Shown: piece by piece, positions 8,112-15,332 of the stretch
How positions within the stretch are numbered: position 1 is the stretch's first letter
Layout of the letters: each line of letters opens with the position of its first letter
Assembly (NCBI GenBank): GCA_027310735.1
Contig: DAIDAH010000035.1
Location: 1-15,527 of the forward strand
Source: Methylotenera sp.
Lineage (GTDB): Bacteria > Pseudomonadota > Gammaproteobacteria > Burkholderiales > Methylophilaceae
DNA length: 15,527 nt
Reading direction: 5' to 3'
Position numbers and translations under genes: made by a program
The notes under the pieces: generated by a model
What the model saw: only the letters and a program-made list of their open reading frames with translations
Databases searched by the model: none
What the model was told of the DNA's origin: nothing

Positions 8112-9205
8112 AAACCAAAGTGTTGGTGATATCGGCAGTAAATTTTACTGAGGGTGGGCCGTTAACCATATTGCGTGACTGTCTTGCTTCCGCCTCACAT
8201 TATCTTCCTTCTGATTGGAAAATTGTTGCATTAGTGCATGACAAAGGGCTGGTGAATGCTGCACGTGTAAAACTGATTTCAGTTCCCAATGCAAAGAGTT
8301 CTTGGATAAAAAGACTCTATTATGAGTGGGTAGTATTCCGGAAAATTTCAAAAAAACTAAAACCAGACTTATGGTTTTCATTGCATGACATTACACCAAG
8401 GGTGATTTCTCGTCGCCAAGTTGTTTATTGTCATAATCCTTCTCCGTTCTATAAATTATCACTTCGCGAAGCTATTTTTGAACCCAAATTTTTGATATTT
8501 AATTTATTTTATAAATACCTTTATGGAGTCTTTATCAACAGAAATCATTGGGTTGTTGTACAGCAGGACTGGTTGAGGGATGCTTTTAAAAAACTGTTTG
8601 GTTCTTTACCAATCATAGTGGCCTATCCTTCAGTCAACATTACTAAATCAAGTGAAGTTGTCGCCCAATCAGAGAGACCTGTTATATTTTTCTACCCGGC
8701 ACTTCCTCGAGTATTTAAGAATTTTGAGGTAATTGGTGAAGCAGCAAGAGTGCTGGCTGAAAGAGGTGTGTCTGGGTTCGAAATAAGAATAACCATTAGT
8801 CCCAACGAGAACCGATATAGCAAATGGTTATATTCAGAATATGGGCGGGTACCTAATTTGCATTTTATTGGTAGGCAAGATAGATTGGGAGTTTCTCGGA
8901 ATTACCAGGCTGCATCAACATTATTATTCCCTAGTAAATTAGAAACATGGGGGCTACCTATTTCTGAGGCAAAAGCGTACAAAAAAAGAATTTTGGTTGC
9001 TGATTTGCCTTACGGTAAGGAGACTGTGGGCAATTATCAAAACGTGACTTTTTTTGAACCAACAAATGCCGTTATGTTGGCTGATTTAATACAAGAAATC
9101 ACTGAGAGTAAATTGCAGCAGCTAGGAAATATTGCATCTGAACCTAGTGAACCTTTTGCTGCCAATTGGGCCAACCTTTGGCCCAAAATGATTGAAGGCC
9201 TATGA
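8096..9205 (+). CDS. GT4-family glycosyltransferase
   Basis: A protein of up to 369 residues with GT-B fold signs. The N-terminus is KVLVISAVNFTEGGPLTILRD, with the short glycine loop of GT4 enzymes. The C-terminal domain has FFYPALPRVFKNFEVIGEAA (198-217), NLHFIGRQDR, and ETWGLPISEAKAYKKRILVAD, with the E-x7-E pair at Glu283 and Glu291. Start choice: GTG 8096 overlaps the acetyltransferase by 16 bases; TTG 8108 would form a TTGA overlap with its stop and give the more typical N-terminus MKTKVLVIS. Neither has a good ribosome site, so translation probably depends on coupling with the upstream gene. It is a likely extender of the lipid-linked oligosaccharide, of unknown specificity. Confidence 0.9.
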   Translation: MGKSLKTKVLVISAVNFTEGGPLTILRDCLASASHYLPSDWKIVALVHDKGLVNAARVKLISVPNAKSSWIKRLYYEWVVFRKISKKLKPDLWFSLHDITPRVISRRQVVYCHNPSPFYKLSLREAIFEPKFLIFNLFYKYLYGVFINRNHWVVVQQDWLRDAFKKLFGSLPIIVAYPSVNITKSSEVVAQSERPVIFFYPALPRVFKNFEVIGEAARVLAERGVSGFEIRITISPNENRYSKWLYSEYGRVPNLHFIGRQDRLGVSRNYQAASTLLFPSKLETWGLPISEAKAYKKRILVADLPYGKETVGNYQNVTFFEPTNAVMLADLIQEITESKLQQLGNIASEPSEPFAANWANLWPKMIEGL

Positions 9206-9227
9206 TAGATATACTCAACTTATACTT

Positions 9228-9243
9228 ACAGTAAAGTTACTGT
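9228..9243 (+). other. Small hairpin upstream of the fusion gene
   Basis: ACAGTA and TACTGT form a perfect 6-bp stem around AAGT, just before the AAGGA ribosome site at 9245-9249. It could modulate initiation at the TTG start or be chance. It has no T run, so it is not an intrinsic terminator. Confidence 0.25.
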
Positions 9244-9244
9244 T

Positions 9245-9249
9245 AAGGA
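9245..9249 (+). promoter_or_regulatory. Ribosome binding site for a TTG start
   Basis: AAGGA lies 10 bases before TTG 9260. There is no ATG or GTG nearby in frame before the first conserved strand of the GT2 domain, so this site supports TTG as the real start of the fusion protein. Confidence 0.6.
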
Positions 9250-9259
9250 TTTAATAAAA

Positions 9260-11098
9260 TTGCTTAAAATTACTATTAGCGCATCTCTTGTTGTGTACAA
9301 ACCAGATTTTTTGGCTCTTGAGCACACTGTATTAAATTTGCATCTAGCTGTTCTAGTAGCCAAGAATGATTATGATGTTTCTTTTAATTTAACCGTGGTA
9401 GACAATTCATCTGACGAAGCTTACTACCAACGGTTAAAGTCTTGGATTGAGCACATTTCGGTCAATGTTCCAGATTTAAACCTGCATTTACTTCGTTCTC
9501 CAGATAATGTTGGTTATGGGCGTGGTAATAATTTAGTTATAGAAAAATCACAGTCTAAATATCATTTAGTAATAAATCCAGATTTGTATGTAGAAGCAGA
9601 TGCCATAAGAAATGCCTTAGCATTCATGGAGTCAGATGTTAATGTTGGTTTGTTGTCGCCCTCAGTTTTTGGTGAAGATGGTATTCGACAATACTTATGT
9701 AAGCGAAACCCAACATTGTTTATCATGTTCTTACGTAGCTTTTCTCCGAAATGGGTTAGACACACCTTTCGATCTGTTATTGAAAAATTTGAGATGCGGG
9801 ATATTAGTTATGATGAAGTCATAGATGGGCTTCAGTATCCAAGCGGATGCTTTATGTTTTTTCGCACTAAACCTTTGCAACAAATTCAAGGATTTGATTC
9901 TAGGTATTTTTTACATTATGAAGATGCAGATATAGGTCGAAGAATGCTTAAAATTGCGCGAGTGGCCTATGTACCAAGTGTTAAGGTGGTTCATAAGTGG
10001 GCGCGTGATACTCATACATCATGGAAAATGCGAATGGTGACTGTTAAGTCAGGATTGCTCTACTGGTGGATATGGGGTGGGATTTTTAAACCTACAACAG
10101 CATATAACTTTAACCCTCAAAGCTTAGCTCCTCAAATTGAATTTAAGTCCAAAGTCAGTAAAAAAATACTAGTTACTGGTGCTACTGGTTTTATTGGAAA
10201 GTCACTTTGTGAGGAATTAGTGCTGAATGGACAAGATGTTTGTGTTGCAATACGTGCTGATGTTAATCCAATTACAAATGCAAGTATGGTTAAGATTGGA
10301 GAGCTAAATGGCCGCACGGATTGGTCTACTGCACTGGATAAAGCTGATGTTGTTATTCACCTCGCTGCCCGCGTACATGTTCTGAATGATGGTGCGAATG
10401 ATTCATTAACAGAGTTTCGAAAAGTTAATGTTGATGGCACGTTGAACTTAGCATGGCAGGCGGCTCAAGCAGGTGTGAAACGTTTTATTTTTATAAGCTC
10501 AGTCAAAGTGAATGGTGAGCTTACCTCGATGGATAGGCCCTTTAGAGAAACTGACATTGCGAATCCACAAGACTCTTACGGGATATCAAAGCTTGAGGCC
10601 GAGCAAGGTTTATTGCAAATAGCGCAACAGACTGGTATCGAGGTGGTGATTATTCGCCCGCCGCTAGTTTATGGAGCAGGAGTAAAAGCTAATTTTGCAA
10701 GCATGATGCGTGCTGTCAAACGGGGCATTCCACTACCATTGGGTGCTATTAGTAATAAGCGTAGTTTTGTATATGTAGGTAATCTAGTCAGCTTGATTAT
10801 AAAGTGTATTGATCACCCAGCGGCAGTCAATCAAGTGTTCTTAGCTTCCGATGGCTATGATATTTCAACAACTGAATTACTAAAAGAATGCGCCAAGGCA
10901 CAGGGAGTGAAGGTAAGGTTATTTCCGATTCCTCAAATGATGATTGAGGTTTGTGCAGTTCTCTTCGGTAAGCGGGTTGTTGTGCAACGGTTGTGTGGAA
11001 ATTTGCAGGTTGATATTAACAAAGCGAACACATTGCTTGGATGGGTGCCACAAGTATCAGTTGCAGAAGGCTTGAAGGTAACTGCCAATAGTTTATAG
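9260..11098 (+). CDS. Bifunctional GT2 glycosyltransferase / NAD-dependent sugar reductase-epimerase fusion
   Basis: One uninterrupted 612-residue frame joins two enzymes. Residues 1-285 are a GT2 domain of the rhamnosyltransferase (WbbL-like) type: SASLVVYKPD, VVDNSSD (46-52), DNVGYGRGNN (82-91), INPDLYV, GCFMFFR and the acidic YFLHYEDADIGRRM (216-229). Residues about 301-612 are an extended SDR: KILVTGATGFIG (302-313) binds NAD(P), then IHLAARVHVLND, FISSVKVNGE, and SYGISKLEAE with catalytic Tyr440 and Lys444. This half resembles WbpV/WreQ-type reductases that make UDP-FucNAc or UDP-QuiNAc from the 4-keto-6-deoxy intermediate, fitting the WbpM-like dehydratase at 13406. No ATG, GTG or ribosome site sits at the junction (about 10115-10165), so the halves are probably made as one chain. 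Each half looks complete. The 3' end overlaps the convergent integrase by 6 bases. Confidence 0.9.
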   Translation: MLKITISASLVVYKPDFLALEHTVLNLHLAVLVAKNDYDVSFNLTVVDNSSDEAYYQRLKSWIEHISVNVPDLNLHLLRSPDNVGYGRGNNLVIEKSQSKYHLVINPDLYVEADAIRNALAFMESDVNVGLLSPSVFGEDGIRQYLCKRNPTLFIMFLRSFSPKWVRHTFRSVIEKFEMRDISYDEVIDGLQYPSGCFMFFRTKPLQQIQGFDSRYFLHYEDADIGRRMLKIARVAYVPSVKVVHKWARDTHTSWKMRMVTVKSGLLYWWIWGGIFKPTTAYNFNPQSLAPQIEFKSKVSKKILVTGATGFIGKSLCEELVLNGQDVCVAIRADVNPITNASMVKIGELNGRTDWSTALDKADVVIHLAARVHVLNDGANDSLTEFRKVNVDGTLNLAWQAAQAGVKRFIFISSVKVNGELTSMDRPFRETDIANPQDSYGISKLEAEQGLLQIAQQTGIEVVIIRPPLVYGAGVKANFASMMRAVKRGIPLPLGAISNKRSFVYVGNLVSLIIKCIDHPAAVNQVFLASDGYDISTTELLKECAKAQGVKVRLFPIPQMMIEVCAVLFGKRVVVQRLCGNLQVDINKANTLLGWVPQVSVAEGLKVTANSL

Positions 11099-11100
11099 AG
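11086..11100 (+). repeat. Candidate left attachment-site-like direct repeat
   Basis: CAATAGTTTATAGAG spans the stop codons of both the fusion gene and the integrase. It matches CAACTAGTATATAGAG at 12621-12636 in 14 of 16 aligned columns (one gap, one mismatch). Position at the 3' end of a gene, next to a tyrosine recombinase, fits a typical integration site, but the match is short and AT-rich and could be chance. Confidence 0.3.
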
Positions 11101-12211
11101 CAGAAGTTTTTGGGCTCGATTTTCTGACTGGCAGGGGTGATTTTTTTGACTGCTTTACTTGTCTTGAACCGATCACCAGTGAAGGGATATGTCCGCCCTT
11201 TGACATCTTCGCTTGACCATAATAGGATCTTGTTGCGCTAACTGCATGCCCAAGAGCAATAGATATGTCATCAAGTACCATGCCGGAGCTTTTCATATCT
11301 GAGCCGAGCGCGTGTCTAAAGCAATATGCAGTTATTGATTTTTTACGTTCTGGCCAGAGTTTTTTTGCAATAGCCCTTATAGTGCTTGTCATGCTGGAGG
11401 CGTTTTTAATTTCAATGCTTGCACTTGTCCTTATGGTCGCAGCAAGTGCATCTACCATCGGATACTTGCCTAAGTCAAAATATATTTCTCGCCATTTTTG
11501 TCCAGCATGATAGTTCACCGTTCTCTTTAAGACCTCATCTGAGGATGGAATTTTTTTTCGAACACTAATTTTTCCATCCTTTACCTTTGAGCTTTCTATT
11601 CTACAAACTAATTGATTGTTTTTAACCTCTAAGTGAATGCCTTTTTTCAACTCTTCTGGTCGGCAACCAGTTATGGCTAATACATGAATAGGTAAGCTCC
11701 ATGTTTCAATTGCCTCGTTTAAAATTTTCTGACGCCAATCACTTGGAAGTTTCTTCATATGATGTCGTTTAGATGTTCGTTTCTTTTGTTCAGACTTTAG
11801 AATAGGGCATGCAGTGGGCATGTCTTCTAGTAGTTTCACATATTGCTTAGCTGTAGATAGTTGTTCAACCCAGGCATGTTGAAGCACGGATCTTTCTTCA
11901 TTACTAATTGAGGTGTTACCTAACTCTTTAAGTTTACTTACTTGCTGATCTTTAAAGTGTACTAAATGATCAATACAAACATGGGTGATTGCAGCTCTGC
12001 GTTTGTACCAAGTGTTCTTAGATTTTGTTTTCGCCGCCAAGGCTAATATATCGTCGTTCTGTGAGTCTCTTTTATTACTCAACCGATTATAGCAAGCTTT
12101 ATAGTCGAGTTTGGTTTTCTCTGAAGTGTCAATATGATCTTGTTGATATATGTGGATCATATCTACCACTTTTTTAATAAAGTCTACTTCTATTTGTATG
12201 TTAAGGCTCAT
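11093..12211 (-). CDS. Tyrosine recombinase (phage-type integrase)
   Basis: A 372-residue protein on the opposite strand to all other genes. The N-terminal 150 residues are basic and helical, as expected of a core-binding domain. The catalytic domain has LAITGCRPEEL with Arg184, a probable beta-hairpin lysine around ESSKVKDGK (207-214), AYCFRHALGSD with Arg299 and His300, IALGHAV with His322, and SATRSYYGQ with the nucleophile most likely Tyr331, nine residues after His322 as usual. The canonical His three residues before Arg299 is Tyr296 here, a tolerated substitution. The set looks complete, so the enzyme may be active. The C-terminus ends in a basic, serine-rich tail. The start ATG has only a weak AAGAA site upstream. 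No excisionase or transposition partners are visible. Confidence 0.9.
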   Translation of the reverse strand: MSLNIQIEVDFIKKVVDMIHIYQQDHIDTSEKTKLDYKACYNRLSNKRDSQNDDILALAAKTKSKNTWYKRRAAITHVCIDHLVHFKDQQVSKLKELGNTSISNEERSVLQHAWVEQLSTAKQYVKLLEDMPTACPILKSEQKKRTSKRHHMKKLPSDWRQKILNEAIETWSLPIHVLAITGCRPEELKKGIHLEVKNNQLVCRIESSKVKDGKISVRKKIPSSDEVLKRTVNYHAGQKWREIYFDLGKYPMVDALAATIRTSASIEIKNASSMTSTIRAIAKKLWPERKKSITAYCFRHALGSDMKSSGMVLDDISIALGHAVSATRSYYGQAKMSKGGHIPSLVIGSRQVKQSKKSPLPVRKSSPKTSAL

Positions 12212-12664
12212 TGTTATTTCTTGTGTTTATCTGTTGTGCGTAATAGTTGAGATATGAAGGCTTACCATATATTTTTATTGCCTATTAATTTTTGCATTTA
12301 TTTTTTATAAATATATATAGTATGTCCGCATTCTTTGCTATAACTCAGAATATTAATTATTCACATTAGTTCATCATGTTATGATTTATTTTTTTTAGTG
12401 TAGATGAATGTAATTAAGATAATTAGGAGGCTGACATTAATTGGCATATTTCATAAAAAATAGTTGATGTAATATTGTGATGTCTAATTCAATTAAATCT
12501 TCATCCACTTCAACATTACTTAGCGCATCGCTAGATTGTATGTAATCAAGCTACAATAGTCAGAAGTGCACTTGCTTGGTGAGGTAAATGGTTTTTTGAT
12601 TAGCGAATTAGGTTAGGCAACAACTAGTATATAGAGTGTATTGTATTTTTTTGATTGAGTTCTA
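12212..12664. other. AT-rich non-coding gap between the integrase and PGT genes
   Basis: No convincing gene lies here. It probably carries the divergent promoters for the integrase (minus) and the PGT gene (plus), but I cannot name firm -35/-10 pairs. Details seen: a perfect AGGAGG at 12425-12430 followed by an 8-codon TTG frame (12441-12467); a 21-codon ATG frame (12480-12545) without a ribosome site; a TAGCG-CAT-CGCTA palindrome at 12521-12533; and an ATTGTA/TACAAT inverted pair at 12535-12557. The last two could be recombinase or regulator sites, or chance in AT-rich DNA. Confidence 0.5.
12621..12636 (+). repeat. Candidate right attachment-site-like direct repeat
   Basis: CAACTAGTATATAGAG, 29 bases before the PGT start, is the partner of the repeat at 11086-11100. 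If the DNA between were excised, the reductase frame would end at an immediate TAG, losing only about two residues. Confidence 0.3.
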
Positions 12665-13225
12665 ATGAAACGTTTATTTGATTTGTGTCTGGCGTTGGTT
12701 GCATCTTTCTTTTTAGTGATACCGTTTCTGCTAGTAGCAGTTGTGGTTAGGCTAACATCAGTTGGCCCGATTTTATATTGGTCTGATCGTGTAGGTCGCG
12801 ATAATACGATATTTAAAATGCCTAAATTTCGCTCTATGCGTATTGATACACCTGCTGTGGCAACACATTTGTTAGCAGATCCTAAACAGTTTTTAACGCC
12901 AGTGGGTTCGTTCTTGCGTAAATCCAGTCTGGATGAGTTGCCTCAGCTCTGGAGTATTCTTAAAGGAGATATGAGCTTAGTTGGACCACGACCAGCGTTG
13001 TTTAATCAAGATGACCTAATTGCATTGAGGACGCAGTATGGTGTCGAAAAATTAGTGCCGGGCTTAACTGGTTGGGCGCAGATTAACGGTCGCGATGAGT
13101 TGCCAATACCTGATAAGGTTAAGCTAGATGTAGAATATTTACATCATCAGTCTTTTTGGCTAGATATAAAAATTATATTTCTGACATTTTTGAAGGTAAT
13201 TCTAAGAGATGGCATTCAGCATTGA
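12665..13225 (+). CDS. Initiating sugar-1-phosphate transferase (monotopic PGT, PglC/WreU-like)
   Basis: A 186-residue minimal phosphoglycosyl transferase. One N-terminal hydrophobic stretch (about residues 9-30) forms the re-entrant membrane anchor. KFRSMR (54-59), SLDELPQLWSILKGDMSLVGPRP with the catalytic Asp90-Glu91 pair (88-110), and PGLTGWAQINGRDELP (132-147) are the family hallmarks. It lacks the multi-helix N-terminal half of WbaP/WcaJ enzymes, so it is the short PglC-like form, which commonly uses UDP-linked N-acetylated 6-deoxy sugars. It should start the repeat unit by transferring sugar phosphate to undecaprenyl phosphate at the cytoplasmic face. With the adjacent WbpM-like dehydratase and the reductase domain upstream, QuiNAc or FucNAc is the likely first sugar (inference). 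The ribosome site before the ATG is weak. Confidence 0.93.
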   Translation: MKRLFDLCLALVASFFLVIPFLLVAVVVRLTSVGPILYWSDRVGRDNTIFKMPKFRSMRIDTPAVATHLLADPKQFLTPVGSFLRKSSLDELPQLWSILKGDMSLVGPRPALFNQDDLIALRTQYGVEKLVPGLTGWAQINGRDELPIPDKVKLDVEYLHHQSFWLDIKIIFLTFLKVILRDGIQH

Positions 13226-13230
13226 ATGCC
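13211..13230 (+). terminator. Perfect hairpin over the PGT stop codon
   Basis: GGCATTCA and TGAATGCC make an 8-bp perfect stem around GCAT, with the stop codon inside the right arm. A short TTTT follows at 13237-13240, too late and short for a textbook terminator. It may be a weak terminator, an attenuator, or an RNA-stabilising element that tunes expression of the dehydratase gene downstream. Confidence 0.4.
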
Positions 13231-13405
13231 TAGGAGTTTTAATATGCTAGGATTTGTTCTGAATATTTGTCTAGAAAAGAACATCTATATACTACTTCTA
13301 GCAGCAGGCTTTTAAGTCCGTCATGTTAAAGTGTCATTAATTCTGTTGAGCCTAAAAGAATGATGATTGGACTCATAATTTCCTATAAATAATAATGATA
13401 ATTGA

Positions 13406-15292
13406 ATGAAAAAAACACTAATTAACTCAATTACTTTTTTAGCTTTATTGCATGATGTTGCAGTGGCAACCATTGCTTGGGGCGTTGCTTTTTTATTACG
13501 GTTTAACTTTTCAATACCCATTGAGCATATCCATTACATGGAGCAGTCTGTCATTTGGGTGGTTCCTTTACAAGGTGCGGTATTTATCTCTTTTAGTTTA
13601 TATCGAGGCATGTGGCGGTTCGCAAGCCTTCCGGACTTAAAGCGCATACTGTTTGCGGTTAGTTTATCTGCGGTGCTAGTCACTGCTATGTTATTTATGT
13701 TTCAGTCTACAATTGTAGTACCACGTTCTGTATTGGTTCTTGATCCACTACTATTAATGCTCATGATGGGTGGTAGTCGCTTTGCATACCGCGCATGGAG
13801 AGAGCATCAGCTTTTTGGTGTTAATTTAGGTCAAGGTACACCTGTGGTTGTCCTTGGATCTGGTGATGCGGCTGTTGCTTTGGTTAAGGATCTGGTGCGC
13901 AGCCAGGAATGGCACGTCGTTGGCTTGCTAGGCGACGATGAGTCAGTAATAGGTCGTGAAATTATGGGTGTTAAAGTACTGGGCAACATCGAGCAGTTAC
14001 CTAGTATTGCAAAAGCACTCGATATTCGGGATGTTATTGTTGCTAAACCATCGGATGCACATCAAGCGCGTCGACGTGCGGTTGAGATTGCGAGTAAGGC
14101 TGGTTTGAATGTACTTACAGTGCCATCCGTTGAAGATTTAATGAGTGGCAAAGTAAAAGTTTCCAAAATTCGACAAGTTGAAATCGAAGATTTGCTAGGC
14201 CGTGATGCTGTCAGTCTTGATAACTCTGGTTTGCAAAGCCTAATCAATGGGCAAGTGGTCTTGGTTAGCGGGGCAGGGGGGTCCATTGGTTCGGAGTTAT
14301 GTCGTCAAATTGTAAAATATAAGCCAGCGACGCTAATTTGTTTAGATATTTCAGAGTTTTCACTTTATGTACTAGAGCAGGAGTTAAGCGCACTCCAACT
14401 GACGACTACACTTGTTTATAAGACTTGTGATGTAAAAAACAGAGTGCGAATTAATCATTTGTTAACTCAATATCAACCGACTATTGTCTTTCATGCCGCA
14501 GCATATAAGCATGTGCCAATGATGGAAAATGGCAATGTATGGGAGGCGCTATCCAACAATGTGATTGGTACATATACGTTGGCTTCAGCTTGCAAGGAAG
14601 CTGGGGTTGCGAAATTTGTTTTAATCTCAACCGATAAGGCTGTTAACCCAACCAATGTGATGGGGGCTAGTAAACGTTTGGCAGAAATGGTGTGTCAAGG
14701 CTTACAAGAGGATGTAGGTACGCGTTTTGTTATTGTGCGCTTTGGTAATGTGTTAGGTAGTAGTGGTAGTGTGATTCCTAAGTTCCGTGAACAAATCGCT
14801 AAAGGGGGGCCTATAACAATTACGCATCCAGAAATTACACGCTACTTTATGTCGATTCCTGAGGCAGCGCAGTTAGTGATGCAGGCTGGTTTAATGGGAG
14901 CAGGTGGTGAAATTTTCGTACTCGACATGGGTGAGCCAGTTAAGATCGTTGCTTTAGCCGCAGACATGATTCGTCTATCAGGTTTGGCGCTAGACGAGAT
15001 TGAAATTGAATTCGTAGGTTTGCGTCCGGGTGAAAAGCTTTATGAAGAGCTGTTAGCCGACGATGAACATACCATGCCCACTCCACATGAAAAGTTACGC
15101 ATTGCGAAGGCAAGAACGACAGATACCGCTTGGGTAAATAATCTGTTGAAATGGATTGAAAGCGCACATAGCGCGAATGAAAGTCTTGTAAAAGCAGAGT
15201 TGGCTGTTTGGGTTGAAGAGTATAGCCCACAATATTTAGATGCTAATGCTGGCTTTGCTAATCTTACGGCAGAGCGAGTAGTGATACATTGA
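13406..15292 (+). CDS. wbpM: WbpM/FlaA1-family nucleotide-sugar 4,6-dehydratase, membrane-bound long form
   Basis: A 628-residue protein of normal length for the long membrane-bound form. Four hydrophobic helices occupy about residues 8-125, then a Rossmann-like domain begins with VVVLGSGDAA (147-156), and the catalytic SDR domain begins with VVLVSGAGGSIGSELC (284-299). HAAAYKHVPMMENG (363-376), LISTDKAVNPTNVMGASKR (406-424) and GLRPGEKLYEEL (538-549) are signatures of the family. Met419 sits where classical SDRs have Tyr, with Lys423 following; this Met-x3-Lys arrangement is normal for WbpM-like enzymes. It converts UDP-GlcNAc to UDP-2-acetamido-2,6-dideoxy-4-hexulose at the cytoplasmic face of the inner membrane. 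The 180-base gap upstream, with a hairpin, suggests partly separate expression from the PGT gene. No later gene follows in the window. Confidence 0.95.
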   Translation: MKKTLINSITFLALLHDVAVATIAWGVAFLLRFNFSIPIEHIHYMEQSVIWVVPLQGAVFISFSLYRGMWRFASLPDLKRILFAVSLSAVLVTAMLFMFQSTIVVPRSVLVLDPLLLMLMMGGSRFAYRAWREHQLFGVNLGQGTPVVVLGSGDAAVALVKDLVRSQEWHVVGLLGDDESVIGREIMGVKVLGNIEQLPSIAKALDIRDVIVAKPSDAHQARRRAVEIASKAGLNVLTVPSVEDLMSGKVKVSKIRQVEIEDLLGRDAVSLDNSGLQSLINGQVVLVSGAGGSIGSELCRQIVKYKPATLICLDISEFSLYVLEQELSALQLTTTLVYKTCDVKNRVRINHLLTQYQPTIVFHAAAYKHVPMMENGNVWEALSNNVIGTYTLASACKEAGVAKFVLISTDKAVNPTNVMGASKRLAEMVCQGLQEDVGTRFVIVRFGNVLGSSGSVIPKFREQIAKGGPITITHPEITRYFMSIPEAAQLVMQAGLMGAGGEIFVLDMGEPVKIVALAADMIRLSGLALDEIEIEFVGLRPGEKLYEELLADDEHTMPTPHEKLRIAKARTTDTAWVNNLLKWIESAHSANESLVKAELAVWVEEYSPQYLDANAGFANLTAERVVIH

Positions 15293-15317
15293 TTGAATAG
15301 GCAATAAATACCTCTTT

Positions 15318-15332
15318 GCAAACCATGTTTGC
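15318..15332 (+). other. Small palindrome after the dehydratase gene
   Basis: GCAAAC and GTTTGC form a perfect 6-bp stem around CAT, 25 bases after the dehydratase stop. No T run follows directly, so its role in ending the transcript is doubtful. The rest of 15333-15527 is AT-rich and holds no gene I can support; a poly-T stretch lies near 15396-15402. Confidence 0.3.

Larger units (their letters stand above)
11086..12636. mobile_element. Putative minimal integrase-bearing insertion
   Basis: This stretch, bounded by the imperfect direct repeat, holds only the minus-strand tyrosine recombinase and about 400 bp of AT-rich DNA. Its removal would leave the PGT start about 40 bases after the end of the reductase fusion, restoring a compact run of reductase, PGT and dehydratase genes, all on the + strand. 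The boundaries are inferred from the short repeat and are uncertain; the gene may instead be a solitary or resident recombinase. Confidence 0.3.

Noticed and set aside
12276..12288. 13-base inverted match (AATAGGCAATAAA type) with 15297-15309
   Set aside because: AT-rich, short, and within what chance allows for both strands.
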